Shown here piece after piece: positions 53,191 to 62,188 of a stretch of DNA of 64,000 bases. The translations under genes and the position numbers were made by a program. This DNA comes from Rossellomorea sp. BNER (GTDB lineage Bacteria; Bacillota; Bacilli; Bacillales; Bacillaceae_B): positions 1 to 64,000 of the forward strand of contig JANAVG010000009.1 of NCBI GenBank assembly GCA_024213275.1. Reading direction: 5' to 3'. How positions within the stretch are numbered: position 1 is the first letter of the stretch; the number at the start of each line of letters is the position of its first letter. Under the pieces are notes generated by a model, which was not told where the DNA came from, did not search any database, and saw only the letters and a program-made list of their open reading frames with translations.

Positions 53191-54192
53191 TTACGAATTA
53201 TTTAAATTGTTGATATCCATTCGGGGTGGTTCCTCCAGCATGCCATTAGAAATCATGATTTTAATCCCTTCCCGCATGAATTCAAAAGTATCTTTCCCAA
53301 ACATCCCAAATTTCACATTCAAGTCATTACGCAAACTTAAGCCGGTACCAAAACCGTTTCCCCCCATACTAAAGCTACACAAAAGGTATGTACAATACAT
53401 CATGAGCCTTTCAGAAAAAGGAGCCTCATGTGAACTTGTAATCGTTCCCCCTGGTGTGGCAGGCACTTGAATATCATTCTGAAGAAGGATGTCCACCGTT
53501 TCATTTAAAATTCCTTTTGAAAGTTCTTTCCCTATTATAAAATATTTCTTTATCTCTTCATCCTTTGAACATTGGGCAAACCCTGTCATCAATTGCATAC
53601 CGGTAATATTTGTCTCAACAGCATGATAGAGAATTCCAAACTCAACAACATTTAGATCCCTTTTGTGACCCAATAGATTGGATCCTTTTAAGTATGATTT
53701 GTCATTTAGATATTCTACCGATTTTGGCATGTTTATATAGGTCGGTCGAGGAAGCAGCCCTTCTTCAAGAAGATATTGTGTGAAAAGATTATAATAGGTC
53801 TGGGTTATATCAGTAAGTTGTTTATAGAATTTAACAATATCTTCACGATAAGAAATCGTCATATGTAGTACATACATCCCCATGCTAATTTCCTTTAATA
53901 TTCGACAGAACATGATATCAAATCCATTATCGAACAACCTGGGTGCACCCAAATAAACATCTTCCTTAGTAAACGCTTTGGGTATTGCTGCCCCTTCATT
54001 TTGTAACATCGTTTTTATTTCAATGACTTTGCCATCAAGCTGCTCCCACAATCCCGACATGAGGTCTTTGGCTTTTTGATCATCCGATTTCTCTATAAAG
54101 GACTCCAATATTCTCATAATCATCGTTTTTTTATGGTAGGTTGTCCATAAGGCACCGAGCTCTACTGAACTCATTTTTACTTTATTCGTCAT
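53191..54192 (-). CDS. DUF3231 protein
   Basis: A 333-residue all-helical protein with two similar halves. The first (about 10-165) starts LGALWTTYHKKTMIMRILES and the second (about 180-325) LNVVEFGILYHAVETNITGM; each resembles a ferritin-like four-helix bundle, as in DUF3231. A conserved PRPTYINMP-type linker lies in between. AGGAGGAAATGCTCT precedes the ATG. Members occur in spore formers; the function is unknown. Confidence 0.85.
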   Translation of the reverse strand: MTNKVKMSSVELGALWTTYHKKTMIMRILESFIEKSDDQKAKDLMSGLWEQLDGKVIEIKTMLQNEGAAIPKAFTKEDVYLGAPRLFDNGFDIMFCRILKEISMGMYVLHMTISYREDIVKFYKQLTDITQTYYNLFTQYLLEEGLLPRPTYINMPKSVEYLNDKSYLKGSNLLGHKRDLNVVEFGILYHAVETNITGMQLMTGFAQCSKDEEIKKYFIIGKELSKGILNETVDILLQNDIQVPATPGGTITSSHEAPFSERLMMYCTYLLCSFSMGGNGFGTGLSLRNDLNVKFGMFGKDTFEFMREGIKIMISNGMLEEPPRMDINNLNNS

Positions 54193-54279
54193 AGAGCATT
54201 TCCTCCTACATGTTTCATTTCCCTTTATTTTCTCTATAAGCGTTTAGAATATCCCTAAAATTTCCTTTAAATTAAAGAA

Positions 54280-54296
54280 GGGAGGAATCTCCTCCC
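54280..54296 (-). terminator. Small GC-rich hairpin after an acetyltransferase gene
   Basis: GGGAGGA/TCCTCCC around a 3-base loop, followed on the minus strand by a T-rich stretch. It lies about 110 bp after the stop at 54404. Confidence 0.5.
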
Positions 54297-54403
54297 ATTC
54301 ATTGTCAGATATTCACTTGATGACTTTTAGTAATTTAAAATGGGCCCGAGATGATGATTCTTATTCAGGAAATGAGCACGATTGTGGAAGTATCATTAGG
54401 AAA

Positions 54404-54949
54404 CTATTCACTATTTTGATAATCTGACTTTGTTAAACCATACACAACAGTATCTTCATAAACTCCCCAGTACAAACAACTCTGTTTAAATGTTCCTTCG
54501 TGTTTCAACCCTAAATTTTCCATTACTTTAAAGGATGCAGGGTTTTTAGTGAATGCATCAGCATAAATACGATTTAGTCCTAATTCTTCAAATCCATATT
54601 TAACGATCACTTTTCCTGCTTCTGTGCAGTACCCCTTCCCCCAATACGGTTTCCCAACCCAGTAACCTAATTCTCCTTTATTATGTTTTTTATTAATAAA
54701 AAGGTAGATACAACCTATGAACTCATTTTGCTCATTAACGATCGCAAAGTTCAAACTGTCCCCCTTATCCATGGATTTATGAGTAGATATAATCCAATCT
54801 TCTGCCCAACCATCAGGATAAGGATGTGGAATTATTGTAGTCGTTTTCGCTATGTCAATATCTCCTGCTAATTCTTGAACTTTAGGAGCATCATCTAACT
54901 GAAATGGACGTATTCTTAATCGCTCAGATAATAATATTGGAGATTTCAT
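54404..54949 (-). CDS. RimJ/RimL-type GNAT acetyltransferase
   Basis: A 181-residue protein: LLSERLRIRPFQLDDAPKVQ at the N-terminus, GELGYWVGKPYWGKGYCTEA (acetyl-CoA loop) and NPASFKVMENLGLKHEGTFK in the C-terminal part, all typical of ribosomal-protein-type acetyltransferases. ATG at 54949 lies 8 bp after AAAGGAG; an earlier TTG overlaps that site. The acceptor is unknown. Confidence 0.88.
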   Translation of the reverse strand: MKSPILLSERLRIRPFQLDDAPKVQELAGDIDIAKTTTIIPHPYPDGWAEDWIISTHKSMDKGDSLNFAIVNEQNEFIGCIYLFINKKHNKGELGYWVGKPYWGKGYCTEAGKVIVKYGFEELGLNRIYADAFTKNPASFKVMENLGLKHEGTFKQSCLYWGVYEDTVVYGLTKSDYQNSE

Positions 54950-54973
54950 CCTTTTTACTCCTTTCAATTGGTA

Positions 54974-55213
54974 AAGGCTCTTTTCTAAAAGATTGTTGTT
55001 TTATAATAGAGTTTGTGAAAGTAAACCATCGATAAAGTAATGATTGGAGCGGAAGGTGCGAGACTCCTGCGGGAGCAGCGGGACAGGTGAGATCCCAAGG
55101 CGCAGAGCGCCGAGGAGGCTCACCGCCCGCCCCGCGGAAAACGAGCAACCTTTCGCTGCAATCAACCACTACTTTTTTTGAAAAATAGCAACAAAGTATA
55201 CGAAAACAACCTT
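54974..55213. repeat. Family-1 MITE-like element, full 240-bp copy
   Basis: Ends AAGGCTCTTTTCTAAAAG and CGAAAACAACCTT flank a GC-rich core (GCGAGACTCCTGCGGGAGCA, GGAGGCTCACCGCCCGCC) that differs sharply from the AT-rich surroundings and resembles a repeat core common in Bacillus genomes. Shorter copies lie at 6246-6399, 13899-13995 and 19486-19555. It is non-coding; the core contains several short inverted repeats. Confidence 0.8.
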
Positions 55214-55242
55214 GGTAAAAAGACCATTATTTCGACATACTT

Positions 55243-56001
55243 CTAATTCCGAGATTGTCTAAACATATTAGGATATAATTTCACCATTGCCTCTGAGATG
55301 GTATCCGCCATTTCTCTGGCTTGTTCTTCAATCTCATCATATACGACAATATCTTTCTGGTATTCCATGTTTATCATAAATATCGCTTCCTGTTTAGTTA
55401 AATCCAAATGGCGATAGAACATTTCCCTTACTTCTTCCTCAGACAAAAATCTATTAATGCTACTTAGAAATACAGCAATTTCATCCGCGTTAGCATACCA
55501 TTTTTGTTCTGCAGTCATTGCTGCTTGCTCGTCACCTGCTATCGCTGCTTTTACAAGATCAGCGGCAAATAGAAGATGTTCCTTAATCAAAGTGGCATAC
55601 CTATCAGCTGCTGCATCCCCATACAATGGTCGAATCATTTCTCCCATGTCTGTCGCATTTTGCAAAAGACGTGCAATAACAAAATCTACGTCTGGTAACT
55701 TAAAGGTTAGGCTTATTATCGTCATTCTGGTCCATGCTACATGCTCCTCCCAAAGGCTTCGCATATCACTTCGTAACTCTACCTCTGCCTGACTTATACA
55801 ATGATTTTGTCGTACAAATTGGAAAGCAGGCTGTGCAACTGGTATGGAAATATGTTGCCCTGGACGAAGATAATATGGATTTACACTTGGGTTAACCGCA
55901 TATATTTCTTCAGCAGTTGTATTATAACGCTGTGCTAATAACCAGTAATGATCACCAGGCTGAACAACATAGGTAAATTTCCCATTTGAAAAATTGTTCA
56001 T
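55243..56001 (-). CDS. LysM protein with helical C-terminal domain
   Basis: A 252-residue protein with one N-terminal LysM module (YVVQPGDHYWLLAQRYNTTA, NPYYLRPGQHISIP; about 10-55) and a helical domain of about 180 residues starting RSLWEEHVAWTRMTIISLTF. The same helical domain occurs in many Bacillaceae proteins, some mislabelled acetylglutamate kinase. There is no signal peptide, so it may bind the spore cortex or cell wall from the mother-cell side, or not be exported. This role is inferred. Confidence 0.8.
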   Translation of the reverse strand: MNNFSNGKFTYVVQPGDHYWLLAQRYNTTAEEIYAVNPSVNPYYLRPGQHISIPVAQPAFQFVRQNHCISQAEVELRSDMRSLWEEHVAWTRMTIISLTFKLPDVDFVIARLLQNATDMGEMIRPLYGDAAADRYATLIKEHLLFAADLVKAAIAGDEQAAMTAEQKWYANADEIAVFLSSINRFLSEEEVREMFYRHLDLTKQEAIFMINMEYQKDIVVYDEIEEQAREMADTISEAMVKLYPNMFRQSRN

Positions 56002-56188
56002 GTTTATTCTTCTCTCCCCTATTTTTTACCCATCAATAACCAGGTATCTATTTACGCTAATTACAGTGTATTCATTTTGGTTGGGTGGGTGAGTATCATT
56101 GGAGAGTGGGATAAAGATGATAAAATGATAATTGTTCTGAATAGGTTCACGGTTGTTTAATATCATTCGTATCAAAATAAACTTTAAT

Positions 56189-56656
56189 TTAAATGTATAT
56201 AGAATAAGTTGGCTCTCCATATGTAAGGGTTTGATCATCAATAAATCCAAGTTTAATATAAAATAACTTACCTGCTTTATTCTCAGGATGAACGGTTAAA
56301 CGAAGCCGATTACAAGAAGGATGAGTATGTTTAAGATGTTTAATCAACTCTTTTATTGAGTCAGAACCGAACCCGCTTCTTTGGAAGCTTTTATCGATGA
56401 AAAAGTGAAATAGCCAATAGTCTTCTTTACTTTCAGGTATATAATGCAGATTGAAAAAACCAATCATTTTGTTTTGATTGTAAATCCCATATGGATCGAC
56501 TAGTTTACCATCTGGTCTGATGTAAGCTTTAGCAAGTGCGATAGCAACAGGCGGTGAGACATCTGCAACAAATTTTTGTTGATCAACATGCACGGAAAGT
56601 CCAAGAGCTTCTCTCCAGTTTTCTGAATTGATCTTTCTAAGCTCTATATTAGACAA
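56189..56656 (-). CDS. GNAT acetyltransferase, BltD-like
   Basis: A 155-residue protein that resembles spermine/spermidine acetyltransferases: LRKINSENWREALGLSVHVD at the start, WLFHFFIDKSFQRSGFGSDS (acetyl-CoA loop) and LTVHPENKAGKLFYIKLGF. TTG start with GAGGTAATCATA before it. A polyamine substrate is likely from the resemblance but unproven. Confidence 0.82.
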   Translation of the reverse strand: MSNIELRKINSENWREALGLSVHVDQQKFVADVSPPVAIALAKAYIRPDGKLVDPYGIYNQNKMIGFFNLHYIPESKEDYWLFHFFIDKSFQRSGFGSDSIKELIKHLKHTHPSCNRLRLTVHPENKAGKLFYIKLGFIDDQTLTYGEPTYSIYI

Positions 56657-56733
56657 TATGATTACCTCACTTTTCCATTTTCTTTTATATTAACAGGAAT
56701 TCACATTGAATAATAACCATTATTTCATTTCAA

Positions 56734-56772
56734 AAAGTCAGGCGCACTCCCTAATGGAATGCGCCTGACTTT
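56734..56772 (-). terminator. Terminator of the TetR-ABC exporter unit
   Basis: AAAGTCAGGCGCA and TGCGCCTGACTTT form a 13-bp perfect stem; T residues follow on the minus strand. It lies about 115 bp after the permease stop. Confidence 0.75.
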
Positions 56773-56887
56773 GCTTTTCTCAGCTTCTCTATAAAACTAC
56801 TATACTTCTACTGTTAGATTTTATTGCGTAATCAATTAATCAACCAAATTCCAATAACTTGTTGCGTTCTTTAGTACAATCATTTTA

Positions 56888-58498
56888 CTACATCTCAATA
56901 TCACGCCTACGGAAGCCAAACCAGCCAATGACAATAAGCACAGTGGCTACTCCCGTTAAGGAGAGAAGAGGTACCCAATCAAAATCCTCTAACGGGAATC
57001 GTGGTATGTGCTGATACGGTGAAATGTTCATTAACCACTCTGGTAGTTGAAGTGCTCCTCCGAGATAAATAATAAGGAATGCAAACACGACGACTGCCCA
57101 ACTAAACGAGGTTCCTTTAGGGAAGAAACCGATTAATGCAACCCCTACCCCTATAACAACCCAGAGCGCTGGTGCGAAAGACAAACCTGCTACAATTAGA
57201 TCACCTAAGTAGCTGGAATCATTCATACTTTGACTTCCCGCAACCCCCATACCTAGACCTGCCATAAAGAGAAGGAAAAGGCTGTTCAAAATAGCGGCGA
57301 TGACGAAACTGCCTAAAAGTCGCGGGCGGGATAAAGCACCTGAAAGCATCCCTTCAACTCGACCTTCTTTTTCTTCACTTCGCAGCCGCAAAATACTTTG
57401 AAGTGAAGGAATCGTCGACACAATGGCGGAAATCGCGATGAACATGGCGGCAAAACTGTCAGCCAGGACTCCCCCATCCATCCCAGGAAGCATTTCTCCT
57501 ATTGTATTTCCCATCGATTCCATCATCTTTTCCGCTTCCCCGAGGAATGAACCGTACATCGCTCCAAAGAAAAACATTGCAAAGCCCCAAACGATGAGAT
57601 TGGTACGCTGTAAACGATAGGCTAAACCAATTGGTTTGGTTAAAGCTTTCGATGCTGACGCCTTACCGCGGCGAGGAGGGATCATGCCGGCACCAACATC
57701 ACGCTTTGTACTTAACGGATACGCAATAGCTACCAAAACAATCGTGAATCCAAGACTGAGCAACAATGGTGACCAATGATTATCAACATATACTGATGTT
57801 TGCTGTGCCCAGCCAATCGGTGAAAGCCAAGATATGAATTCATCCCCTATATCACCAGCGGCTCTTAGACAGTAGGCGACTACCAGTAGCCCCAAACTAA
57901 GTCCAGTTGCCGCTCGGCCATGCTCCATAAACTGGACCACAAAAATGGCCACACCAGAAAACGATAGACCTACGGAAGCTAACGCGGCTCCATACAGAAA
58001 CGAACCTTGCCACGTCACCGATTCGATTCCTAACGAACCCATGGCTACAGCAAGAACGACAGCAAGAACAATATTCACTGCTGTAGCAAGAATTAAGGAT
58101 GCAGTGGTATTTGCGTGTCTTCCAGTTACCGATGCACGTACTAACTCTGTTCGACCTGTTTCCTCTTCTTTTCGTGTATGTCGAACAATGAGAAGCACAC
58201 TCATTAAACCTACCACAATCCCTACAAAACCTAACATTTGATGCCCCATCATAGCACCGAAAGTATAATTCTCTAGGTAAAGTTCAGGACCAGTCATAGC
58301 AATGGATGCCGGACTTGCCATGAGTGCCGCAGTTTCTTGTCGAGAAGCTTCAGTCTGATAAAGGTTCTCGTAACTGGCAAGAGTCCCTACAACTGATATA
58401 ATAATGGCAATAATCCAGATAGGAAGCTGGATTCTGTCCCGTCTCAGCATGAATCGGAGCATCGTTCCAGTTCCTGCAAACGAATGTTGTTTATTCAT
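56888..58498 (-). CDS. ABC-2 type multidrug exporter permease
   Basis: A 536-residue membrane protein with about 12 helices in two similar halves, each beginning with a cytoplasmic segment before a long first loop (AGTGTMLRFMLRRDRIQLPI; IGLAYRLQRTNLIVWGFAM). This double-length ABC-2 layout is found in exporters of antibiotics and polyketides. ATG at 58498 is 10 bp after AAGGAGG, a GTG three codons upstream being too close. It works with the ATPase 15 bp upstream. Confidence 0.87.
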   Translation of the reverse strand: MNKQHSFAGTGTMLRFMLRRDRIQLPIWIIAIIISVVGTLASYENLYQTEASRQETAALMASPASIAMTGPELYLENYTFGAMMGHQMLGFVGIVVGLMSVLLIVRHTRKEEETGRTELVRASVTGRHANTTASLILATAVNIVLAVVLAVAMGSLGIESVTWQGSFLYGAALASVGLSFSGVAIFVVQFMEHGRAATGLSLGLLVVAYCLRAAGDIGDEFISWLSPIGWAQQTSVYVDNHWSPLLLSLGFTIVLVAIAYPLSTKRDVGAGMIPPRRGKASASKALTKPIGLAYRLQRTNLIVWGFAMFFFGAMYGSFLGEAEKMMESMGNTIGEMLPGMDGGVLADSFAAMFIAISAIVSTIPSLQSILRLRSEEKEGRVEGMLSGALSRPRLLGSFVIAAILNSLFLLFMAGLGMGVAGSQSMNDSSYLGDLIVAGLSFAPALWVVIGVGVALIGFFPKGTSFSWAVVVFAFLIIYLGGALQLPEWLMNISPYQHIPRFPLEDFDWVPLLSLTGVATVLIVIGWFGFRRRDIEM

Positions 58499-58513
58499 CG
58501 TTTTCACACCTCC

Positions 58514-59416
58514 TTAGGACATCTTTGCTTTATTTGTATCTTCACCGTAGTGACGCATGAATAACTCTTCTAATGTTGGCGGTGTACTTGTTAAAGCTCT
58601 TACCTCAAATTGGGTCAAGTATTTAAGCACTTGATTGATTTCAGAAGAATCGACCTGAAAACGAGCTTTATTCCCTTTAAATTCAAGATCATGGATGCTT
58701 GACATCCTATCAATCCCGGTGATTGGTTGCGCTGTTTCGACCGAAATGATGATTCGTGTTAAATGTCGCAACTGGTCAAGTGATCCAGATTCTACAATCT
58801 TCCCTTGGCGAATAATGCTGACACGGTCACACAGTTTTTCCACTTCAGCCAAAATATGGCTGGATAGCAAAACCGTTTTTCCTTGCTGTTTCACCTCAGC
58901 CACACATTCCTGAAAAATTGCCTCCATCAATGGATCCAGCCCAGACGTTGGTTCATCCAGAATAAACAAATCTGCTTTTGAAGCAAATGCGGCAACAAGT
59001 GCAACTTTTTGTCGATTTCCTTTGGAATACGTACGGCATTTCTTTGTAGGATCAAGGTCAAATTGCTTTAACAATTGATCACGACGCTTTGGATCTATAT
59101 CTCCTCGCAAGCTGCTAAAAAGATCAATCGCCTCCCCACCCGTTAAGTTCGGCCATAAATTGACATCTCCAGGCACATAGCTTATCCGCCGATGCAACTC
59201 AACCGCTTCTTTCCATGGATCTTTGCCAAATAAGTGAACATCTCCACTTGTTTTTCGAAGGAGACCTAGTAATATCCGAATCGTGGTCGATTTGCCGGCA
59301 CCATTCGGACCAATAAATCCTAATACCTCTCCTTGATTTACTTCAAGGTCAAGATCATCAAGTGCCAAGGCTTTACCGTAATACTTCGTAAGATCCTTCA
59401 TTTGAATCACTGACAT
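58514..59416 (-). CDS. ABC exporter ATPase
   Basis: A 300-residue ATPase of the drug-resistance (DRA/CcmA) type: Walker A GPNGAGKST (near 36-44), signature YSKGNRQKVALVAAF, Walker B LFILDEPTSGLDP and switch His (LLSSHIL). The C-terminal 80 residues are the usual extra domain of this class. Its ATG follows the TetR stop by one base with GGAGGATTAAG, so TetR, ATPase and permease form one operon. Confidence 0.93.
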   Translation of the reverse strand: MSVIQMKDLTKYYGKALALDDLDLEVNQGEVLGFIGPNGAGKSTTIRILLGLLRKTSGDVHLFGKDPWKEAVELHRRISYVPGDVNLWPNLTGGEAIDLFSSLRGDIDPKRRDQLLKQFDLDPTKKCRTYSKGNRQKVALVAAFASKADLFILDEPTSGLDPLMEAIFQECVAEVKQQGKTVLLSSHILAEVEKLCDRVSIIRQGKIVESGSLDQLRHLTRIIISVETAQPITGIDRMSSIHDLEFKGNKARFQVDSSEINQVLKYLTQFEVRALTSTPPTLEELFMRHYGEDTNKAKMS

Positions 59417-59417
59417 C

Positions 59418-60047
59418 TTAATCCTCCTTTTTATAAAAACAACGTTTCATTATGTCAAAATAACTATCCCATTCACTAAACAGATCCATACTGATTTCTT
59501 CGAATGAATTTAATTTATTTCTTTGTTGCTCTGCAAGACTAAGCATCGTCCAATTAATAATATTAATCGTTTTTTGAATATCGATATCATCACGAAATTT
59601 TGTTAAATCTATATTTTGATATATTCTTCCAAAACCACTTTCAAGGAGAGGCTTAATTTTGTTTTCGATATCAGACTTCACTTCAGTAGATTCCTCTTGG
59701 GCAACAGCTTTAAGAAAATTAAATGCTTGCGGATACTTTTTAATGATTTTAAATTTAATTAATCCTACGCCCTGCAACCTTTTAAAAATATCTGTTTCAT
59801 TGGTATCCATTTCTTCGTATATTTGTTCCGTAATCTCTATCACATTTTCAAACAGGAATAAATACAATTCTTTTTTATTGTTAAAATAGCTGAATAATGA
59901 CCCCTTGGAAATATTTGCTTTTTTAACAATTTCGTTTGTGGACGCTTTTTCGAAACCGACTCGGACAAACTCATCAATAGATGCATTGATAATACGCTCT
60001 CGTTTTTCAGATTCTAAACTATAAAATTTCGAGTAAATTTCGGACAC
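59418..60047 (-). CDS. TetR-family repressor of the exporter operon
   Basis: A regulator of about 209 residues with the TetR helix-turn-helix (RIINASIDEFVRVGFEKAST, NEIVKKANISKGSLFSYFNN) and a helical ligand domain. The GTG at 60047 (MSEIYSKFYSLESEKRERI) matches the usual family start; a TTG at 60080 would extend it by 11 residues into the operator region. It is the first gene of its operon and is preceded by two TGACC-N5-GGTCA sites, so it most likely represses itself and the exporter until a drug-like ligand binds. Confidence 0.87.
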   Translation of the reverse strand: MSEIYSKFYSLESEKRERIINASIDEFVRVGFEKASTNEIVKKANISKGSLFSYFNNKKELYLFLFENVIEITEQIYEEMDTNETDIFKRLQGVGLIKFKIIKKYPQAFNFLKAVAQEESTEVKSDIENKIKPLLESGFGRIYQNIDLTKFRDDIDIQKTINIINWTMLSLAEQQRNKLNSFEEISMDLFSEWDSYFDIMKRCFYKKED

Positions 60048-60080
60048 CTTCTTTCTTACATTTAGATTAATCCTCACCAA

Positions 60081-60135
60081 TGACCAGTGTGGTCACTGTA
60101 AATATATAATAGATGACCACATCGGTCATTGTCAA
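60081..60135 (-). promoter_or_regulatory. TetR operon promoter with two operators
   Basis: On the minus strand a TTGACA -35 box (60130-60135) and a TATTAT -10 box (60106-60111) are 18 bp apart. The inverted repeat TGACC-N5-GGTCA fills the spacer (60114-60128) and occurs again at 60081-60095 just after the expected transcription start. The sites are 33 bp (three turns) apart. Confidence 0.8.
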
Positions 60136-60228
60136 TACAATTGTTGGAAAACAAAACAAACAACACGTGTAATGTCCACTAAGAAAGGACATACTTTGGA
60201 TAAAAAGTGAGGCTTTTAAAAGCAAAAT

Positions 60229-60273
60229 GGAGATAACCACTGACTATAATAGTTAATGGTTATCTCCTTTTTT
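60229..60273 (+). terminator. Strong terminator, plus strand
   Basis: GGAGATAACCA and TGGTTATCTCC form an 11-bp perfect stem, followed by six T residues on the plus strand. No plus-strand gene is recognisable before it, so it may end an unannotated short transcript or limit antisense reading. Confidence 0.65.
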
Positions 60274-60379
60274 CGTTTAAATTGTTTTTTCAGTGCCATC
60301 TTAAACGAATGGCGTTTTTTCAATTTGGACATGGATCAAAATAGTCAGTCCACCAGTAATTAAGTGAATTTAATAAACA

Positions 60380-60497
60380 GCCGGGTCTTTAAGGGGTTTG
60401 GAACCACTATGATCGTCCATACATAGTAGATGTCTTGAAGGGTTTCTTTGAATCTATTGAAGTTGTGGTTCCTGACACCTCAGTATTAGGACAGCCC
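60380..60497. repeat. Family-2 MITE-like element inserted in araL
   Basis: The right end TTAGGACAGCCC and the body (GGAACCACTATGATCGTCCA, GTTGTGGTTCCTGACACC) match the other family-2 copies; the left end is altered. It sits exactly where the araL reading leaves the family pattern, so the last residues of that frame come from the element. Confidence 0.7.
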
Positions 60498-60887
60498 GAA
60501 ATGCCTGATTTAAATCTTCGCACGTTACTCCTGTATGTAAGGAAAAGACAAGCCAACTGGCATCGTTCGGATTTATGGAGATGAGTACTCCACTGTTGCG
60601 CAATTCTTCCTCTAATCCAGATTCACCTAAGACCCAAACTGGTTCATGAGGGTGATTCTTTCTTAAATATTCAGCTACGACATGCGAGGTCAGGATAATA
60701 TCTTGGGGATCAAGATGGACTCCTTTTTCAAATAATAGATTTGAAATCTTCTCGCGGGAATACGTCCCGCGATTGCTTACCACTCTTTTTCGATCACTTT
60801 GTATCGCTTGGATCGTCTCCGCTGCTCCTTCCACACGGTTCCATCTAAATCAGTGAGGAAGCCTTGCAATTCATCATAATTACTCAT
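60498..60887 (-). pseudogene. araL: AraL-type HAD phosphatase remnant
   Basis: The ATG at 60887 overlaps the galM stop (ATGA). The frame opens MSNYDELQGFLTDLDGTVW, with the HAD motif DxDGT, then shifts; EGAAETIQAIQSDRKRVVSN and GVHLDPQDIILTSHVVAEYL continue in another frame. Motif II lacks two expected residues before SN, and the 3' half of the gene is cut off by the family-2 element at 60497. AraL in Bacillus subtilis is a sugar-phosphate phosphatase. This copy cannot be functional. Confidence 0.8.
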
Positions 60888-61933
60888 TCACCATTTCGAA
60901 AAGTGAACACTGTTTGCTTATGGTACGGAGTATCTGGAGTTACCAAAACATTTGGAAAACCCTTATCATGTAACGAGGCGGGAGAACTTTGTGTTTCTAA
61001 GCATATCCCTGCGTACTTTCGTGTTTCCCCTTCTGATAAGCTCATTCCTTCTGGGAGAATATTAGATGTATACATTACAACACCTGGTTGGTCGGTTTGT
61101 ATCGTCATCGACCGTCCAGCTTCTTGGTCCTCAAGAACGATGTCATGTTCCGCTTTTTTATCGAATAAAAAATAGTGATCATACCCACCGTTTGCTACCT
61201 CATGTTGTTGTGCCTTATATGTAAAACCTTCTCTTAATTTTCGCTTTTTGCGAAAGTCATAGGTTGTCCCACTCACACACATCCATTTTCCCGTAGGAAT
61301 TAATTGATGATCCAATTCAACAAGTTGGGAACTATCTAATGATACTTGATGATCATGAATGGTCCTTTTGGCATTTCCACTTAAGTTAAAATAAGAATGA
61401 TTGGTTAACGTTAAAGGAGTGATTTGATCCGTATTCGCTTGGTAGTCGATGACAAATTGATTGTCATTAGTAAGTGAATAGGTCACCTCTACAATCACAT
61501 TCCCAGGATAACCCTCTTCTCCATCTTTGCTATGATGGGTAAGTTTCACACCAACTTTCTCGTCCGACTGAAAAGGAGTCGCTTCCCATAGCGCCTGATG
61601 GAAACCATTTTTACCTCCGTGTAAGTGATGTTCGCCTTCATTTTTATCTAACTGATACATCTTTCCATCTATTTCAAAGGTAGCGTTCTTAATTCGACCT
61701 GCTACCCGACCGATCAGCGCACCGAGAAAACCGCGATTTTCTACGTAGTCTTCATAATTTTCATACCCAAGGACTACATTCTCAAACGATCCATTTCGGT
61801 CTGGAACTAAAATCTTAGTGATAATTCCCCCATAGTTAAAAAAATCGACATTCATTCCATGGTCATTTTTAAGACGGTACAGCGTCCACGGGGATTGTCC
61901 ATGGACTTGAACAGTCTGTGTATCGATATGCAT
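60884..61933 (-). CDS. galM: Aldose 1-epimerase
   Basis: A 349-residue mutarotase. It shows NYGGIITKILVPDRNG, RVAGRIKNATFEIDG, LHGGKNGFHQALWEA (catalytic His region), TLTNHSYFNLSGN (second His) and GICLETQSSPASLHDKGFPN with the catalytic Glu. AAGGAGTTGGTGAG precedes the ATG. In this cluster it would interconvert the anomers of arabinose freed from arabinan. It is followed by the araL remnant through an ATGA overlap. Confidence 0.93.
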   Translation of the reverse strand: MHIDTQTVQVHGQSPWTLYRLKNDHGMNVDFFNYGGIITKILVPDRNGSFENVVLGYENYEDYVENRGFLGALIGRVAGRIKNATFEIDGKMYQLDKNEGEHHLHGGKNGFHQALWEATPFQSDEKVGVKLTHHSKDGEEGYPGNVIVEVTYSLTNDNQFVIDYQANTDQITPLTLTNHSYFNLSGNAKRTIHDHQVSLDSSQLVELDHQLIPTGKWMCVSGTTYDFRKKRKLREGFTYKAQQHEVANGGYDHYFLFDKKAEHDIVLEDQEAGRSMTIQTDQPGVVMYTSNILPEGMSLSEGETRKYAGICLETQSSPASLHDKGFPNVLVTPDTPYHKQTVFTFRNGE

Positions 61934-61948
61934 CTCACCAACTCCTTT

Positions 61949-62188
61949 TTACCAATGGCTACCTCCAGGATTTGGACAATTTTTATAAGCGAGCCTTGCA
62001 CGAAACTGAACAAAACAACCGCAATGAAGACACGTCGTATCCGCATATAGCGAAGGGCACGTAGAACAGATTTTCCATCTAGCTTGATACGTTCGATCAG
62101 ATACTAGATCGGCTTCCAAAGAAAGTTGTTCTTCAATCAATTGCTGAACATTTTGTTGCATTGAAAGATGGCACCCTTTACAACTCAA
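61949..62188 (-). CDS. Small Cys-rich (DUF6171-like) zinc protein
   Basis: A 79-residue protein with three Cys pairs, CKGC at residues 3-6, CSTC near 41 and CLHCGC near 53, suggesting zinc ribbons. The TTG at 62188 overlaps the araM end by 11 bp; an ATG nine codons later would drop the first Cys pair, so the longer form is preferred. It lies between araM and galM on one transcript. Similar proteins occur next to araM-like genes in Bacillaceae; the role is unknown. Confidence 0.7.
   Translation of the reverse strand: MSCKGCHLSMQQNVQQLIEEQLSLEADLVSDRTYQARWKICSTCPSLYADTTCLHCGCFVQFRARLAYKNCPNPGGSHW

Noticed and set aside
54924..55169. Minus-strand reading frame in the GC-rich MITE core
   Set aside because: It is created by the palindromic, GC-rich core of the family-1 element and has no binding site.
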